64,000 nt of DNA, from the NCBI GenBank assembly GCA_009929175.1, contig SABC01000002.1, positions 41,250-105,249 of the forward strand, read 5' to 3'. Origin of the DNA: Bacteroidia bacterium. Its GTDB lineage: Bacteria > Bacteroidota > Bacteroidia > Bacteroidales > UBA932. Below the pieces are notes generated by a model. That model was given only the letters and a program-made list of their open reading frames with translations. It did not search any database and was not told the DNA's origin. A program made the translations under genes and the position numbers. This document shows positions 1 through 12,230 of the stretch, piece by piece; the stretch's first letter is position 1, and every line of letters begins with the position of its first letter.

Positions 1-3000
1 AGAGTGGAGTTCTCTTCACGCAACCTTCTTACGGATACAATCATCCCTGGCTTAAGTTCATTGGAATCTCCGGAATCCTGGATAACCTTCTTATCATAGA
101 TATCGTCGTTTTCCTGCATGAACTCCCATTTGTCTACTAATTGCTCGGGTAAGAAACGGGTATCACCAGGATCAACAATTTCTAGCTTGCGCATCATTTG
201 CCTTACTATAATTTCGAAGTGTTTGTCGTTGATCTTAACACCCTGCATACGGTATACCTCCTGGATCTCATTCACGATGTACTCCTGTACCTTGGTTGGC
301 CCTTGTATGGCAAGTATGTCGGTTGGTGAAATTGCTCCCTCTGACAGAGGCATTCCTGCCCTGATGTAATCATTTTCCTGAACCAGGATCTGCTTGGAGA
401 GAGGTACGAGGTATCTCATCTCTTCACCGGTTTTGGATTTGATTATGATCTCACGGTTACCACGTTTGATTTTACCCATCTGCACCTCTCCGTTTATTGC
501 AGATACTGTGGCCGGGTTCGAAGGGTTCCTGGCTTCGAAAAGCTCTGTAACCCTGGGAAGACCTCCGGTAATATCACTGGATTTTCCAATGGCCCTAGGT
601 ATCTTGATGAGGATATCGCCGGCTTTTACCTTTTTGCCGTTCTCAACAATAATGTGGGCACCTACCGGCAAGTTGTACTGGCGGAGCTCATTTTTATTGT
701 CATCCATAATCTTGATAGTAGGGTTCTTAGATTTATCCCTGGACTCTATGATAACCTTCTCTTTGTGGAGGGAGTACTCATCGGCAGCCTCTTCACGGTA
801 TGTTACACCTTCGATTAGGTTATCGAATAAAACCTTACCACCCATTTCGGCAATTGTGAGTGCATTGTATGCATCCCATTCACATATCTTGTCGCCTTTT
901 TTCACAGACTCTCCATTCTTGAAATAGAGGGTTGCTCCGTACGGTATATTATGGTTGGAAAGTACTATGCCGGTATTGACGTCAACAATACGCATTTCTG
1001 CTGTACGTCCGATCACAATCTCAATTTTTTCGCCGACTGCGTTTTCCTTGATAAGAGTCCTTAACTCTTCGAATTCGAGGCGTCCGTCGTAACGGGCTAC
1101 AATTTCGTTTTCGGATGCAATGCTGGAAGCAGTACCCCCAACGTGGAAAGTTCGGAGAGTAAGCTGTGTTCCAGGTTCACCAATCGATTGGGCTGCAATT
1201 ACACCCACAACTTCCCCAATTTCTACCATCTTGCCTCTTGCCAGGTTCCTTCCGTAGCACTTTGCACAAACGCCCTTGCGGGATTCACAGGTAAGTACGG
1301 AACGGATTTCTACATGTTCAATAGGCAGGGTTTCTATGAGTGCCGCTATATCTTCTGTAATCTCCTGACCTGTTTCAAGTATCTTTTCCCCTGTAAGCGG
1401 GTTGTATACGTCATGAACTGATGTTCTGCCAAGTATCCTGTCGTAGAGTGATTCGACGATTTCGTCTTTGTTTTTGATGGCTGTGGCAACAAGGCCCCTG
1501 AGTGTACCGCAGTCATCTTCATTGATGATCACATCGTGTGAAACGTCAACAAGACGGCGTGTCAGGTATCCGGCGTCAGCTGTCTTAAGGGCTGTGTCGG
1601 CCAAACCTTTACGTGCACCGTGGGTTGAAATGAAATACTCCAGTACCGATAGCCCCTCCTTGAAGTTGGAGAGAATGGGGTTCTCAATAATCTCAGCCGA
1701 TGTTGCTCCAGATTTCTGGGGTTTTGCCATCAAACCCCTCATACCCGATAACTGGCGAATCTGCTCTTTGGATCCCCTTGCTCCGGAGTGAAGCATCATG
1801 TAAACAGGGTTAAATCCTTGTCTGTCGGTAGCAATCCTTTTTTCGACAATATTGGTAAGCTTTGAGTTGGTGGAAGTCCAGATGTCAATGATTTGATTGT
1901 ACCTTTCGTTGTTGGTAATCAAACCATTATTGTATGAAAACATAATGTTCTCCACCTGTTTGTAACCATCCTCTATCAGGTGGGCCTTCTCTTCGGGAAT
2001 TATGACATCTTCGAGGTTAAAGGAGAGTCCTCCTTTGAAAGCCATCCTGAATCCGATCTCCTTGATATCATCCAGGAATTGGGCTGTACGGGCAACACCC
2101 GAAACTTTAAGAACAACTCCGATAATATCCCTGAGCGATTTTTTGGTCAGGATTTCATTGATGTAGCCTACCTCTTTTGGTACAACCTGGTTGAACAGGA
2201 TTCTTCCTACGGTGGTTTTCACCATTTGGTTGCCCTTTGAAAGATCGCTGTAGTCTTTAGGTATCCTCACTTCAATCTCGGCATGCAGGGCAACGGTACC
2301 TTCATTATATCCAATGATAACCTCTTCGGGCCCGTAGAACTTCATGTTTTCGCCTTTTACCCCTGGACGTGCTTTGGTAATATAGTAAAGGCCAAGCACC
2401 ATGTCCTGAGAAGGAACGGTGATAGGAGCTCCGTTGGCGGGGTTTAGGATGTTGTGGGATCCAAGCATAAGTAATTGTGCCTCCAGGATTGCAGCATTTC
2501 CCAAAGGGAGGTGTACCGCCATCTGGTCACCGTCAAAGTCAGCGTTGAAAGCTGTACATGAGAGTGGATGGAGCTGGATAGCCTTTCCTTCTATAAGTTT
2601 GGGCTGGAAAGCCTGGATACCGAGCCTGTGCAGGGTAGGTGCACGGTTTAGCATAACCGGATGCCCTTTCATTACGTTTTCCAGGATATCCCAAATTACC
2701 GGATCTTTGCGATCTACAATTTTCTTTGCAGATTTCACAGTTTTAACAATTCCTCTTTCGATCAGTTTCCTTATGACAAAGGGTTTGAATAGTTCGGCAG
2801 CCATATCCTTTGGTATCCCGCATTCATGCATTTTGAGTTCGGGTCCTACCACGATTACGGAACGGGCAGAGTAGTCAACCCTTTTACCCAAAAGGTTTTG
2901 ACGGAAACGTCCTTGTTTGCCTTTAAGGCTGTCCGACAGGGATTTGAGGGTACGGTTTGCTTCGGTCTTAACTGCGTTAGATTTCCTTGAGTTATCAAAC

Positions 3001-3953
3001 AATGAGTCAACAGCTTCCTGAAGCATCCTTTTTTCGTTACGAAGGATGACTTCGGGTGCTTTGATCTCGATAAGTCTTTTTAGACGGTTGTTGCGGATAA
3101 TCACCCTTCTGTAGAGGTCATTCAGGTCTGAGGTAGCAAACCTGCCTCCGTCGAGAGGAACCAATGGTCTGAGTTCGGGGGGAATCACCGGAATAACTTT
3201 GAGTATCATCCATTCGGGATGGTTGATATTCTTGGATTCACGGAATGCTTCAACTACGCTGAGGCGTTTTAGCGCCTCGGCCTTTCTTTGCTGGGATGTT
3301 TCGGTCTCTGTCTTGTGGCGGAGTTCGTACGATAGATTATCCAGATCTATGCGACCCAACATTTTGAAAATCGCTTCTGCACCCATACCAGCGATAAACT
3401 TGTTTGGGTCGTTGTCTTCCAAGTGTTGGTTGTCTTTGGGAAGAGAGTCCAGAATAGCCAGATATTCGTCCTCGGTAAGGAAATCGTGCTCTTTGACCCC
3501 GTCAGTTGCTTTAACTCCGGCCTGGATTACAATATACCTTTCGTAGTAAATTATAGCTTCCAGTTTTTTTGACGGAATACCCAGCAGATATCCGATTTTG
3601 TTAGGAGTACTACGGAAGTACCAGATGTGGGCTACAGGTACGGTTAGGGAGATGTGTCCCATCCTTTCCCTCCTGACCTTTTTCTCGGTAACCTCTACAC
3701 CGCACCTGTCGCAGACTATCCCCCTGTAACGGATTCTTTTATATTTGCCGCAATGGCATTCGTAATCCTTGTAGGGACCGAATATCCTTTCACAAAAAAG
3801 TCCGTCCCGTTCGGGTTTATAGGTCCTGTAGTTAACAGTTTCGGGCTTGAGGACTTCACCTGAGGATCTTTCCAGAATCTCTTCGGGAGAGGCCAGGCTT
3901 ATTGTGATCTGGTTAAAGTTGCTTTTTACCTTTATATCTTTTTTTGTAGACAT
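1..3953 (-). CDS. rpoC: DNA-directed RNA polymerase subunit beta' (3' end cut by window edge)
   Basis: Largest catalytic subunit of RNA polymerase. About 1317 residues are present from the ATG at 3953. The frame is open to base 1, so roughly the last hundred residues of the usual 1400-1450 lie outside the window; this is an edge effect, not a truncation of the gene. The N-terminal zinc finger is intact (Cys66, Cys68, Cys81, Cys84). The catalytic NADFDGDQM motif lies at residues 470-478 (plus 2520-2546), with Asp472, Asp474 and Asp476 as the Mg2+ ligands. It follows rpoB by 37 bp on the same strand and is the last visible gene of the tuf-secE-nusG-rpl-rpoBC operon. Identification is certain from motif order and context. 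Confidence 0.98.
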   Translation of the reverse strand, partial: MSTKKDIKVKSNFNQITISLASPEEILERSSGEVLKPETVNYRTYKPERDGLFCERIFGPYKDYECHCGKYKRIRYRGIVCDRCGVEVTEKKVRRERMGHISLTVPVAHIWYFRSTPNKIGYLLGIPSKKLEAIIYYERYIVIQAGVKATDGVKEHDFLTEDEYLAILDSLPKDNQHLEDNDPNKFIAGMGAEAIFKMLGRIDLDNLSYELRHKTETETSQQRKAEALKRLSVVEAFRESKNINHPEWMILKVIPVIPPELRPLVPLDGGRFATSDLNDLYRRVIIRNNRLKRLIEIKAPEVILRNEKRMLQEAVDSLFDNSRKSNAVKTEANRTLKSLSDSLKGKQGRFRQNLLGKRVDYSARSVIVVGPELKMHECGIPKDMAAELFKPFVIRKLIERGIVKTVKSAKKIVDRKDPVIWDILENVMKGHPVMLNRAPTLHRLGIQAFQPKLIEGKAIQLHPLSCTAFNADFDGDQMAVHLPLGNAAILEAQLLMLGSHNILNPANGAPITVPSQDMVLGLYYITKARPGVKGENMKFYGPEEVIIGYNEGTVALHAEIEVRIPKDYSDLSKGNQMVKTTVGRILFNQVVPKEVGYINEILTKKSLRDIIGVVLKVSGVARTAQFLDDIKEIGFRMAFKGGLSFNLEDVIIPEEKAHLIEDGYKQVENIMFSYNNGLITNNERYNQIIDIWTSTNSKLTNIVEKRIATDRQGFNPVYMMLHSGARGSKEQIRQLSGMRGLMAKPQKSGATSAEIIENPILSNFKEGLSVLEYFISTHGARKGLADTALKTADAGYLTRRLVDVSHDVIINEDDCGTLRGLVATAIKNKDEIVESLYDRILGRTSVHDVYNPLTGEKILETGQEITEDIAALIETLPIEHVEIRSVLTCESRKGVCAKCYGRNLARGKMVEIGEVVGVIAAQSIGEPGTQLTLRTFHVGGTASSIASENEIVARYDGRLEFEELRTLIKENAVGEKIEIVIGRTAEMRIVDVNTGIVLSNHNIPYGATLYFKNGESVKKGDKICEWDAYNALTIAEMGGKVLFDNLIEGVTYREEAADEYSLHKEKVIIESRDKSKNPTIKIMDDNKNELRQYNLPVGAHIIVENGKKVKAGDILIKIPRAIGKSSDITGGLPRVTELFEARNPSNPATVSAINGEVQMGKIKRGNREIIIKSKTGEEMRYLVPLSKQILVQENDYIRAGMPLSEGAISPTDILAIQGPTKVQEYIVNEIQEVYRMQGVKINDKHFEIIVRQMMRKLEIVDPGDTRFLPEQLVDKWEFMQENDDIYDKKVIQDSGDSNELKPGMIVSVRRLREENST

Positions 3954-3990
3954 GTTATTCTAGTTCAAAGATTTTTATTACAATAAATTA

Positions 3991-6900
3991 TTAATCAAGG
4001 TTTATGCTCAAACCGAGTCCACGCAGTTCGTGGAGAAGTACGTTGAGCGACTCCGGTATACCGGCAGCCGGCATAGGGTCTCCCTTGACAATAGCCTCAT
4101 ATGCGCGTGACCTTCCGGTAACGTCGTCGGACTTGATGGTAAGTATTTCCTGAAGGATATTGGCTGCTCCAAACGCTTCAAGTGCCCATACCTCCATCTC
4201 TCCGAATCTTTGCCCTCCAAACTGTGCTTTACCTCCAAGTGGTTGCTGGGTGATAAGTGAGTAAGGGCCTATTGAACGGGCGTGCATCTTGTCGTCAACC
4301 ATGTGCCCAAGCTTGAGCATGTAAATTATGCCGACAGTTGCAGGCTGGTCAAATAGTTCACCGGAACCACCGTCCCTCAGGTAGGTCTTACCATATTTAG
4401 GGACACCGGCTTTATCTGTAAACTGGTTTATTTCATCCAGTTCGGCACCGTCAAAGATTGGTGTGCTAAACTTGACTCCGAGCTCTTTTCCTGCCCATCC
4501 GAGTACTGTTTCGTAGATTTGACCCAGGTTCATACGGGATGGTACACCAAGAGGGTTCAGAACAATGTCCACAATTGAGCCGTTTTCCAGGAAAGGCATA
4601 TCCTCGTCCCTTACAACCTTTGCAACAATACCTTTGTTACCGTGTCGGCCTGCCATTTTGTCCCCAACCCTGATCTTACGTTTTTTTGCAATATAAACTT
4701 TTGCAAGCTGCATAATACCGGTGGGAAGTTCATCTCCGATTGTGAGGTTGTATTTAATCCTTTTGAGTTCGGCGTCAAACTCCTTATGGGCAATCAGATA
4801 ATTGTTGATCAATAATTTGATTTGGTTGTTTGTGTTCTTGTCTGTAGTCCACTTAACCGGATTGATGTTTTCGTAATCTATCTTCTCGAGCACATCCAGT
4901 TTAAAGTCAGAACCCTTTGAAATAATATCAGCTCCGTAAAGATCCGAAACTCCTTGGGAAACCTTGTTGAACAGCAGGGCTGACAGCCTTGCAAGGAAAT
5001 CCTGGCGAAGATTTCCGGTTTTTCGTGCAAAATTCTCCTCGGCTTGCTGGATTTGGTTTTTAGAAACGTTCTTTCCTTTTTTGTTGCTCTCCTTTGTTAC
5101 CCTGGAGAACAGACGTTTGTCAATTACAGTACCTCTTAGTGAGGGTGAGGCTTTGAGGGATGCATCTTTCACATCACCTGCCTTATCTCCGAATATTGCC
5201 CTCAGAAGTTTCTCTTCGGGAGAAGGGTCGCTCTCTCCTTTAGGTGTTATCTTACCAATCAGGATATCTCCGGGTTCCACATTGGCTCCGATCCTGATAA
5301 TACCGTTTTCGTCGAGGTCTTTGGTTGCTTCTTCGCTCACATTGGGTATGTCCGAAGTTAGCTCTTCCATACCCCTCTTGGTATCCCTGACCTCCATTAT
5401 GTATTCGTCTACATGGATAGAGGTGAATACGTCTTCGCGGAGTAACCTTTCCGAAATTACGATAGCATCTTCAAAATTATAACCTTGCCATGGCATGAAT
5501 GCTACTTTAAGGTTCCTACCCAGTGCCAGTTCGCCGCTTTCGGTTGCATAGCCTTCGGTAAGAATCTGACCGGTCTCAACTTTATCCCCTTTACGGACAA
5601 AAGGCTTGAGGGTTACAGATGTGTTTTGGTTGGTTTTGCGGTAAAGAGGTAGTTTATATACGGTAATTTCCGGTTCAAAGCTTACAAACTTTTCTACATC
5701 GGTCATTTCGTATTTGACGTGGATCTCCTTTGCGTCTACATAAACAACTTCGCCTTTGCCCTTTGCCGTAATCTGTATCCGGGAGTCCTTCACAACCGGT
5801 CCTTCCAAACCGGTTCCAACTATAGGGGCTTCGGGTTTGATCAAAGGAACTGCCTGCCTCATCATGTTGGATCCCATCAACGCACGGTTTGCATCATCAT
5901 GTTCAAGGAAGGGGATAAGAGAGGCTGCTATGGAGGCTATCTGGTTGGGAGAGACGTCCACAAGGTGAACATCTTCGCGACCAACGACAGGATAGTCTGC
6001 CTCGAAACGGCACTTGATCCTTTCGTCGGTGATAAGTCCGTCCTCTGCAATGTGTACATTGGCTTGGGCCACCATTTTCTCCTCCTCATCCTCTGCACTC
6101 ATATAGACAATCCCTTTGGTGGTCATGTCTACTTTGCCTTCGTCTACTTTGCGATAAGGTGTTTCAATAAAACCAAGGTCGTTGATTTTTGCGTAGACAC
6201 AAAGTGATGAGATAAGTCCGATGTTAGGACCTTCGGGAGTCTCAATAGGGCAAAGCCTTCCATAGTGTGTGTAGTGCACGTCCCTTACCTCGAAACCTGC
6301 CCTGTCCCTTGAGAGACCACCGGGCCCAAGTGCCGAAAGACGTCTTTTGTGAGTCATCTCGGCCAACGGATTGGTTTGGTCCATGAATTGGGACAACTGG
6401 CTTGTTCCGAAAAACGAGTTGATTACAGATGACAGGGTTTTGGCGTTTATAAGGTCGATAGGGGTGAATACCTCATTGTCCCTTACATTCATCCTTTCCC
6501 TGATGGTTCTTGCCATACGGGACAAACCGACACTGAACTGATTGGCAAGCTGTTCGCCAACAGTCCTGATCCTTCTGTTGCTCAGGTGGTCGATATCGTC
6601 AACAATAGCTTTGGAGTTTATCAGTTGGATCAGGTAACGGATAATTTCAATAATGTCTTGTTTGGTCAATACCCTGGTCTCATCGGAAATGTTGAGGTTG
6701 AGCTTATGGTTGAGCCTGTACCTTCCAACTTGCCCAAGGTCGTATCTTTTATCGGAGAAGAACAATTTGTCTATGACATCCCTTGCCGTAGCTTCGTCAG
6801 GTGGTTCTGAGTTGCGAAGCTGGCGGTAGGTGTAAAAAATTGCCTCTTTCTCTGAGTTTGTCTGGTCTTTTTGGAGTGTATTGTGAATAATGGCATAATC

Positions 6901-7809
6901 GCTTATGTTTGCATCCTCTTTATGAACCAGTATGGTATCAACACCCGATTCGAGTATGATATCAAGATGGAACTCTTCGAGGACTGTCTCGCGGTCAAGC
7001 GCTATTTCGTTTCTTTCTATATATACAACTTCTCCGGTATCTTCATCTACAAAATCTTCGTTCCAGGTCTTCAAAACTCTTGCAGCCAACTTGCTGCCAA
7101 TGCATTTCTTGAGATTGGTCTTGTTGACCTTTATTTCGTTAGCCAAACCGAATATATCAAGTATATCCTTGTCTCCTTCGTAACCGATAGCCCTGAGCAG
7201 GGTGGTTACAGGTAATTTTTTCTTACGGTCGATATATGCATACATTACATTGTTTATGTCTGTTGCAAATTCGATCCAGGACCCTTTGAAAGGAATAATC
7301 CTTGCAGAGTAAAGTTTTGTACCGTTGGCATGCACGCTTTGTCCAAAGAACACACCGGGTGAACGGTGGAGCTGGGATACCACAATCCTTTCGGAACCAT
7401 TAATCACAAATGTTCCTCTGGGTGTCATGTAAGGAATTGTTCCAAGGTAAACGTCTTGGATAACAGTATCAAAGTCCTCGTGTTCGGGATCGGTACAGTA
7501 TAGTTTTAGTTTGGCTTTTAGTGGTACACTGTATGTCAGTCCCCTGTCCAGACACTCTTCGATAGTGTATCTTGGCGGGTCTATGAAGTAGTCTATGAAC
7601 TCCAGTACAAAATTGTTCCGCGTATCGGTAATTGGAAATATCTCTTGGAATACTTTGTAGAGACCTTCATTCTTTCGATTCTCGGGCGTGGTCTCAAGCT
7701 GGAAGAAATCCTTAAAAGATTTCAACTGAACTTCTAAAAAATCGGGATAATCCAGAAGGGATTTAGAAGTCGCGAATGTAATCCGCTGATTTGTATTTTT
7801 TTGCGACAT
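3991..7809 (-). CDS. rpoB: DNA-directed RNA polymerase subunit beta
   Basis: Second-largest RNA polymerase subunit, 1272 residues, a normal length for Bacteroidota. The rifampicin-binding segment is present from about residue 474. Asp477, His487 and Ser492 correspond to E. coli Asp516, His526 and Ser531, so the classical resistance positions are wild type. The conserved segments [20 protein letters not shown] and [14 protein letters not shown] follow, and the C-terminus carries the [20 protein letters not shown] signature. The start is an ATG at 7809. It lies downstream of a hairpin attenuator (7848-7880) that separates it from rplL, so its expression relative to the L10-L12 genes is probably set by read-through. 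Confidence 0.99.
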   Translation of the reverse strand: MSQKNTNQRITFATSKSLLDYPDFLEVQLKSFKDFFQLETTPENRKNEGLYKVFQEIFPITDTRNNFVLEFIDYFIDPPRYTIEECLDRGLTYSVPLKAKLKLYCTDPEHEDFDTVIQDVYLGTIPYMTPRGTFVINGSERIVVSQLHRSPGVFFGQSVHANGTKLYSARIIPFKGSWIEFATDINNVMYAYIDRKKKLPVTTLLRAIGYEGDKDILDIFGLANEIKVNKTNLKKCIGSKLAARVLKTWNEDFVDEDTGEVVYIERNEIALDRETVLEEFHLDIILESGVDTILVHKEDANISDYAIIHNTLQKDQTNSEKEAIFYTYRQLRNSEPPDEATARDVIDKLFFSDKRYDLGQVGRYRLNHKLNLNISDETRVLTKQDIIEIIRYLIQLINSKAIVDDIDHLSNRRIRTVGEQLANQFSVGLSRMARTIRERMNVRDNEVFTPIDLINAKTLSSVINSFFGTSQLSQFMDQTNPLAEMTHKRRLSALGPGGLSRDRAGFEVRDVHYTHYGRLCPIETPEGPNIGLISSLCVYAKINDLGFIETPYRKVDEGKVDMTTKGIVYMSAEDEEEKMVAQANVHIAEDGLITDERIKCRFEADYPVVGREDVHLVDVSPNQIASIAASLIPFLEHDDANRALMGSNMMRQAVPLIKPEAPIVGTGLEGPVVKDSRIQITAKGKGEVVYVDAKEIHVKYEMTDVEKFVSFEPEITVYKLPLYRKTNQNTSVTLKPFVRKGDKVETGQILTEGYATESGELALGRNLKVAFMPWQGYNFEDAIVISERLLREDVFTSIHVDEYIMEVRDTKRGMEELTSDIPNVSEEATKDLDENGIIRIGANVEPGDILIGKITPKGESDPSPEEKLLRAIFGDKAGDVKDASLKASPSLRGTVIDKRLFSRVTKESNKKGKNVSKNQIQQAEENFARKTGNLRQDFLARLSALLFNKVSQGVSDLYGADIISKGSDFKLDVLEKIDYENINPVKWTTDKNTNNQIKLLINNYLIAHKEFDAELKRIKYNLTIGDELPTGIMQLAKVYIAKKRKIRVGDKMAGRHGNKGIVAKVVRDEDMPFLENGSIVDIVLNPLGVPSRMNLGQIYETVLGWAGKELGVKFSTPIFDGAELDEINQFTDKAGVPKYGKTYLRDGGSGELFDQPATVGIIYMLKLGHMVDDKMHARSIGPYSLITQQPLGGKAQFGGQRFGEMEVWALEAFGAANILQEILTIKSDDVTGRSRAYEAIVKGDPMPAAGIPESLNVLLHELRGLGLSINLD

Positions 7810-7847
7810 TGTGTTCGGATTGGTTGGAAATATAATAAAATAACGAC

Positions 7848-7880
7848 AAAAAGGTTTAGAGCCCTATACGGCTCTAAACC
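7848..7880 (-). terminator. Intrinsic terminator or attenuator between rplL and rpoB
   Basis: A perfect 11-bp inverted repeat pairs 7853-7863 with 7870-7880 around a 6-base loop. Read on the minus strand, the stem is followed immediately by five T (7848-7852). It sits 32 bases after the rplL stop and about 40 bases before the rpoB start, with no recognisable promoter between it and rpoB. This placement suggests partial termination that tunes polymerase-subunit synthesis below ribosomal-protein synthesis, like the E. coli rplL-rpoB attenuator. The plus-strand side has no T run, so it is directional. Confidence 0.8.
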
Positions 7881-7912
7881 TGATGGTATACCCCGTTAAA
7901 CGGGTTGTGGAG

Positions 7913-8287
7913 TTATTTAATTTCAACTTCTCCGCCCGCTTCTTCGATTTGAGATTTAACTTGTTCTGCTTCGGCTTTGGAAACTTTTTCCTTGATAGCT
8001 TTAGGAGCAGCATCAACCAGTTCTTTAGCCTCTTTAAGACCAAGACCTGTAATCTCTTTTACTACTTTAACTATTTGAAGTTTAGCTTGTCCGGCAGAAA
8101 CGAGGACAACGTCAAACTGAGTTTGTTCAACTTCGGCTGCTGCTCCTGCTGCTGCAGGGGCTGCTACTGCCACAGCTGCTGCTGCAGGCTCGATTCCGTA
8201 CTCGTCTTTAAGGATTTGTGCTAATTCTTGAACTTCTTTAACAGACAGGTTAACTAATTCTTCTGCAAATTTCTTGATATCTGCCAT
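7913..8287 (-). CDS. rplL: 50S ribosomal protein L7/L12
   Basis: Ribosomal stalk protein that recruits translational GTPases, 124 residues. The N-terminal dimerisation helices (residues 1-32) lead into an Ala/Val-rich hinge (about 35-52). The C-terminal factor-binding domain follows, with the conserved segments [17 protein letters not shown] and [11 protein letters not shown]. Length and architecture are standard. It follows rplJ by 34 bp in the same operon, and an intrinsic terminator-like hairpin lies just after its stop codon. Confidence 0.99.
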   Translation of the reverse strand: MADIKKFAEELVNLSVKEVQELAQILKDEYGIEPAAAAVAVAAPAAAGAAAEVEQTQFDVVLVSAGQAKLQIVKVVKEITGLGLKEAKELVDAAPKAIKEKVSKAEAEQVKSQIEEAGGEVEIK

Positions 8288-8321
8288 GGTTATAATTGTT
8301 TAAAAAATGATTATTATTCAG

Positions 8322-8846
8322 TTATTCTTTTTCTGATAAGGTCTTGACAATTCCTGCTATCTTGCCTCCGCCACTTGAAACAAGTGCCGAAACAACATTT
8401 TGTACAGGAGATTGAAGAAGACCGATGATGTCACCGATAAGTTCTTCACGTGACTTAATTGCAATAAGTGCTTCCAATTGGTTCTCACCAACATAGGCGC
8501 ACTCTTGTACCAACGCACCTTTCAGTACAGGTTTTCCGTGCTCTTTGCCGAACTCTTTGATAAGTTTGGCAGGAACGTTCACGTTTTCGGTGAACATAAC
8601 TGCAGTCGGACCTGCAAGGATAGGGAACAGGTTCTCTGAATCTGCCAGTCCTTTTTGTTCAAGAGCTTTACGGAGTAAAGTATTCTTGACAACCAGTAGC
8701 TTGATGTTTTTTTCAAAGCAAGCGCGACGAAGCATAGCAGTTTTCGCAGCGTTAAGGCCGGAAATGTCTGCCACATAAAAGTTAGGAGTAACTTCGAATT
8801 GTGCTACCAGACTTTCAATAATTTGTGTTTTCTCTTCTTTTCTCAT
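8322..8846 (-). CDS. rplJ: 50S ribosomal protein L10
   Basis: Stalk base protein that anchors L7/L12 dimers to 23S rRNA, 174 residues. The N-terminal segment contains the typical FYVADISGLNAAKTAMLRR stretch and KLLVVKNTLLRKAL. The C-terminal helix for L12 binding ends the protein. It lies 14 bp after rplA and 34 bp before rplL. L10 usually autoregulates through its own leader in other bacteria; no such structure was recognised in the short gap here. Confidence 0.98.
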   Translation of the reverse strand: MRKEEKTQIIESLVAQFEVTPNFYVADISGLNAAKTAMLRRACFEKNIKLLVVKNTLLRKALEQKGLADSENLFPILAGPTAVMFTENVNVPAKLIKEFGKEHGKPVLKGALVQECAYVGENQLEALIAIKSREELIGDIIGLLQSPVQNVVSALVSSGGGKIAGIVKTLSEKE

Positions 8847-8860
8847 AAAACATTAGTTAT

Positions 8861-9562
8861 TTATTCGGCAGCACTGATTGCTTTGCTATCCACATTAATA
8901 CCAGGACTCATGGTAGATGACAAGAAGACGCTTTTAACGTAAGTTCCTTTGAGAGCCTGAGGTTTGAGCTTTATAACAGTGTTAAGAAACTCTATTGCAT
9001 TTTCTGCAAGTTTTTCGGGATCGAAGGAGACTTTACCTATAGATGCATGGACAATACCTGTCTTGTCTACTTTAAAGTCAATTTTACCGGCTTTCACTTC
9101 GGAAACAGCCTTTCCTACCTCCATGGTAACAGTACCGGTTTTGGGGTTGGGCATCAGACCACGTGGTCCCAGGATTCTTCCGATAGCACCAATTTTAGCC
9201 ATAACAGAAGGCGTACAGATGATTACATCAACATCTGTCCATCCGTTCTTGATTTTTTCGATATAGTCATCAAGACCTACAAAATCTGCTCCTGCAGCGG
9301 TGGCTTCGGCCTCTTTATCCGGAGTACATAGTACCAGAACACGAACAGATTTACCTGTACCGTGTGGAAGAGTCACAACGCCGCGCACCATTTGGTTCGC
9401 TTTACGGGGGTCTACTCCCAGACGTACAGCAATGTCAACTGAAGCATCAAACTTTGTAAAAGAAATTTCCTTTACCAGCTTGCAGGCTTCGGAGAGCTTG
9501 TATTGCTTGTCGGGATCGACCTTGGCGTATACTATTTTTTGATTTTTTGTTAGCTTACTCAT
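8861..9562 (-). CDS. rplA: 50S ribosomal protein L1
   Basis: L1 stalk protein of the large subunit, 233 residues, the usual bacterial length. The conserved L1 signature around [19 protein letters not shown] is present in the central domain, as are [15 protein letters not shown] and the C-terminal [17 protein letters not shown] segment. The ATG start at 9562 lies 16 bp after the rplK stop, so the two genes are cotranscribed as in most bacteria. Confidence 0.99.
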   Translation of the reverse strand: MSKLTKNQKIVYAKVDPDKQYKLSEACKLVKEISFTKFDASVDIAVRLGVDPRKANQMVRGVVTLPHGTGKSVRVLVLCTPDKEAEATAAGADFVGLDDYIEKIKNGWTDVDVIICTPSVMAKIGAIGRILGPRGLMPNPKTGTVTMEVGKAVSEVKAGKIDFKVDKTGIVHASIGKVSFDPEKLAENAIEFLNTVIKLKPQALKGTYVKSVFLSSTMSPGINVDSKAISAAE

Positions 9563-9578
9563 TATCGCAGGATTTTTT

Positions 9579-10025
9579 CTATTTTACATCTTCGGGAAAA
9601 TCCCCGGTAACAGTTATACCCATGCTTCGTGCAGTACCAGCCACCATTGTCATGGCAGACTTTAGTGTAAATGCATTCATATCGGGCATTTTATCTGTAG
9701 CAATAGCTTTGATCTGTTCCCAGTTTACAGATCCTACCTTCTTACGGTTTGGTTCAGCCGAACCTGACTGGATCTTTGCTGCTTCTTTAAGCTGCACTGC
9801 AACAGGAGGTTGTTTTACAATGAAAGTAAATGACTTGTCACTGAAAACAGTAATAATTACAGGAAGTACTTTCCCTGCTTTATCCTGTGTACGTGCATTG
9901 AACTGCTTGCAAAAATCCATTATGTTCACCCCTTTGGAACCAAGTGCTGGTCCTACGGGAGGTGAGGGGTTGGCTGCACCGCCTTTAATCTGCAGTTTAA
10001 TGAGAGCGGCAACTTCTTTAGCCAT
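9579..10025 (-). CDS. rplK: 50S ribosomal protein L11
   Basis: Large-subunit protein of the GTPase-associated centre, 148 residues. The N-terminal domain shows [20 protein letters not shown] and [13 protein letters not shown]. The C-terminal rRNA-binding domain ends with a variant of the L11 signature ([10 protein letters not shown]). It lies 14 bp downstream of nusG and 16 bp upstream of rplA, the classical nusG-rplK-rplA order. Confidence 0.99.
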   Translation of the reverse strand: MAKEVAALIKLQIKGGAANPSPPVGPALGSKGVNIMDFCKQFNARTQDKAGKVLPVIITVFSDKSFTFIVKQPPVAVQLKEAAKIQSGSAEPNRKKVGSVNWEQIKAIATDKMPDMNAFTLKSAMTMVAGTARSMGITVTGDFPEDVK

Positions 10026-10039
10026 AATGTTATTATTAA

Positions 10040-10594
10040 TTATTCTTTAATTACTTGAACAAAATTCAACTCTAAAAGAGTTTTTCTTCCAAAGATTTTT
10101 ACCATCACTTTGAGCTTCTTTTTGTCTTCGAGGATCTCCTCAACAGTTCCGTCAAAACCGTTAAAAGGACCATCGATTACCTTAACAGGCTCTCCGATGA
10201 TAAATGGAGTGATATTCTCCTCTTCTTTCTCGGCAAGCTCGTCCACGCGACCCAGTATCCTGTTTACCTCTGACTGACGGAGAGGAACAGGCTCTTTGTC
10301 TTTGCCGGATTTTTCTGTGAGAAAACCCGATATGTGGGGAAGATTGCGAATAAGATGCTGGATCTCTCCTGTAAGGGATGCCTCAATAAGGATATAGCCG
10401 GGATAGAAAATACGCTCCATACTGACTTTTTTACCGTTTTTTACCTGGTAAATTTTTTCGGTAGGGATAAGAACCTGAGAAACGAAATCTTCCAGGTTTA
10501 ACCTTTTGACTTCATTCTCAATGTATTCTTTTGCTTTCTTTTCTTTTCCTCCGGCTGCCCTTACGACATACCATTTTTTGGAATTATCACTCAT
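10040..10594 (-). CDS. nusG: Transcription termination/antitermination factor NusG
   Basis: RNA polymerase-associated elongation factor, 184 residues. The NGN domain starts with [19 protein letters not shown] and includes YPGYILIEA and [12 protein letters not shown]. The C-terminal KOW domain is [20 protein letters not shown] (about residues 131-150), which binds Rho or ribosomal protein S10 in other species. It starts 4 bp after the secE stop, so secE and nusG are tightly coupled. Confidence 0.98.
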   Translation of the reverse strand: MSDNSKKWYVVRAAGGKEKKAKEYIENEVKRLNLEDFVSQVLIPTEKIYQVKNGKKVSMERIFYPGYILIEASLTGEIQHLIRNLPHISGFLTEKSGKDKEPVPLRQSEVNRILGRVDELAEKEEENITPFIIGEPVKVIDGPFNGFDGTVEEILEDKKKLKVMVKIFGRKTLLELNFVQVIKE

Positions 10595-10598
10595 AAGA

Positions 10599-10793
10599 TT
10601 AGTACAGCATGTTGTAAATAAAAGTCATGATGTTTCTGAACCCCAGGTCCATACCAAAAATGACCAAAGCGAATATCAAAGAAGCGATCATCACAACGAT
10701 GGCCGAACTTTGAAGCTGGGACCAAGTTGGCCAGCTCACCTTTTTTACTAACTCAGTGTACGATTCCTGAAAGTACAATCTAATTTTGTTCAT
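10599..10793 (-). CDS. secE: Preprotein translocase subunit SecE
   Basis: Small essential component of the SecYEG channel, 64 residues with a single C-terminal membrane helix (about residues 30-53). The amphipathic segment ESYTELVKKVSWPTWSQLQ is the SecE signature. This is the short, one-helix form common outside the gammaproteobacteria. It sits between tRNA-Trp and nusG in a conserved arrangement. Confidence 0.96.
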   Translation of the reverse strand: MNKIRLYFQESYTELVKKVSWPTWSQLQSSAIVVMIASLIFALVIFGMDLGFRNIMTFIYNMLY

Positions 10794-10875
10794 TTTAATA
10801 TGATTGCGGCTTGAGACAATGGAAGCTTGGCTCTCACCGGTTACTATAACTATCGGAGCGTAACCACCGATGTTG

Positions 10876-10946
10876 CAGGGGCAGAGAGATTCGAACTCCC
10901 ATCAACGGTTTTGGAGACCGCTATTCTACCCTTGAACTATGCCCCT
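10876..10946 (-). tRNA. tRNA-Trp (anticodon CCA)
   Basis: A 71-nt cloverleaf can be drawn on the minus strand. The acceptor stem AGGGGCA/TGCCCCT pairs fully, the D stem is GTTC/GAAT, the anticodon loop CTCCAAA gives CCA, and the T arm is GGGAG-TTCGAAT-CTCTC. The 3' CCA is not encoded. It lies between tuf and secE, as in many bacteria, and is probably processed out of the operon transcript. Confidence 0.97.
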
Positions 10947-10998
10947 TTAAAACAAAGCATAAGCCGGCTATTGAAATACCAACTTATGCTTTTGATAT

Positions 10999-12186
10999 TT
11001 AGTCTAAAAGCTCGGTTACCTGACCTGCTCCAACTGTACGACCACCTTCGCGGATAGCGAAACGAAGACCTTGGTTGATAGCTACAGGGTAGATAAGCTC
11101 TACAGTGATCGAAACGTTGTCACCAGGCATTACCATTTCTGTTCCTTCGGGAAGCATGATTTCGCCGGTTACGTCAAGAGTACGGATAAAGAACTGAGGA
11201 CGATATTTGTTGTGGAAAGGAGTGTGACGGCCACCTTCGTCTTTTTTAAGTACATAGATCTCAGCTTTGAACCTCTTGTGAGGAGTGATTGTACCCGGTT
11301 TTGCGATAACCTGGCCACGCTTGATCTCTTTTTTGTCAATACCACGGAGAAGAAGACCAACGTTGTCACCGGCTTCTCCTCTGTCAAGGATCTTACGGAA
11401 CATCTCAACACCTGTTACGGTAGATTTCTTAGGCTCTTCGCCAAGACCGATAATCTGGATCTCCTCACCAGTTTTGATAACACCTGTCTCGATACGACCT
11501 GTGGCAACAGTACCACGGCCCGTAATTGAGAAGACGTCCTCTACCGGCATTAGGAAAGGTTTTTCGTTTTCACGTGGAGGAATCGGAATGTATTCGTCAA
11601 CGTTATTCATAAGGTCCATAACAACGTCTTCCCATTGAGGATCGCCGTTAAGTGCACCTAGGGCAGAACCGCGCAATACAGGAGTGTTATCGCCATCAAA
11701 GTTATAGAAGCTGAGAAGTTCGCGAACCTCCATCTCTACGAGGTCGATCATCTCAGGATCGTCTACAATGTCAACTTTGTTAAGGAAAACCACAATCCTG
11801 GGAACGTTTACCTGACGTGCAAGCAGAATGTGCTCACGTGTCTGGGGCATAGGACCATCGGTTGCAGCAACTACAAGAATGGCACCGTCCATCTGGGCAG
11901 CACCTGTAACCATGTTCTTAACGTAGTCGGCGTGGCCAGGACAGTCAACGTGCGCATAGTGACGATGCTCTGTCTGATACTCTACGTGAGAGGTGTTGAT
12001 GGTAATACCACGCTCTTTTTCTTCGGGAGCGTTGTCGATGGAATCAAATGAACGTACTTCAGAAAGTCCTTTTCTTGCAAGCACTGTGGTGATAGCCGCA
12101 GTCAAAGTGGTCTTGCCATGGTCAACGTGACCAATGGTACCGATGTTTACGTGTGGCTTGTCCCTTTTAAAAGTTTCTTTTGCCAT
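10999..12186 (-). CDS. tuf: Elongation factor Tu
   Basis: GTPase that delivers aminoacyl-tRNA to the ribosome, 395 residues. G1 is GHVDHGKT (residues 19-26), G3 is DCPGHADY, and G4 is NKVD. Domains 2 and 3 follow with [14 protein letters not shown] and [15 protein letters not shown]. The gene is flanked by four tRNA genes upstream and tRNA-Trp downstream, the same synteny as E. coli thrU-tyrU-glyT-thrT-tufB. It is probably driven from the strong promoter at 12623-12653. Confidence 0.99.
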   Translation of the reverse strand: MAKETFKRDKPHVNIGTIGHVDHGKTTLTAAITTVLARKGLSEVRSFDSIDNAPEEKERGITINTSHVEYQTEHRHYAHVDCPGHADYVKNMVTGAAQMDGAILVVAATDGPMPQTREHILLARQVNVPRIVVFLNKVDIVDDPEMIDLVEMEVRELLSFYNFDGDNTPVLRGSALGALNGDPQWEDVVMDLMNNVDEYIPIPPRENEKPFLMPVEDVFSITGRGTVATGRIETGVIKTGEEIQIIGLGEEPKKSTVTGVEMFRKILDRGEAGDNVGLLLRGIDKKEIKRGQVIAKPGTITPHKRFKAEIYVLKKDEGGRHTPFHNKYRPQFFIRTLDVTGEIMLPEGTEMVMPGDNVSITVELIYPVAINQGLRFAIREGGRTVGAGQVTELLD

Positions 12187-12230
12187 AATAATAGAATTTT
12201 AATTTTAATTAATTTTTTACACACTTGTAG

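Noticed and set aside
1..3953. Truncated or pseudogene rpoC
   Set aside because: The frame stays open to the window edge with all motifs intact; only the window cuts it.
5719..6207. Plus-strand open frames inside rpoB and rpoC as genes
   Set aside because: They are antisense shadows of highly conserved coding sequence with no recognisable domain or promoter.
6379..6430. Rifampicin-resistance substitution in RpoB
   Set aside because: Asp477, His487 and Ser492 (equivalent to E. coli Asp516, His526 and Ser531) are all wild type.
10838..10868. Possible stem (ggttac/gtaacc) between secE and tRNA-Trp as a terminator
   Set aside because: The stem is only 6 bp with a loop of about 15-18 bases and no T tract, and secE would be expected to be cotranscribed.
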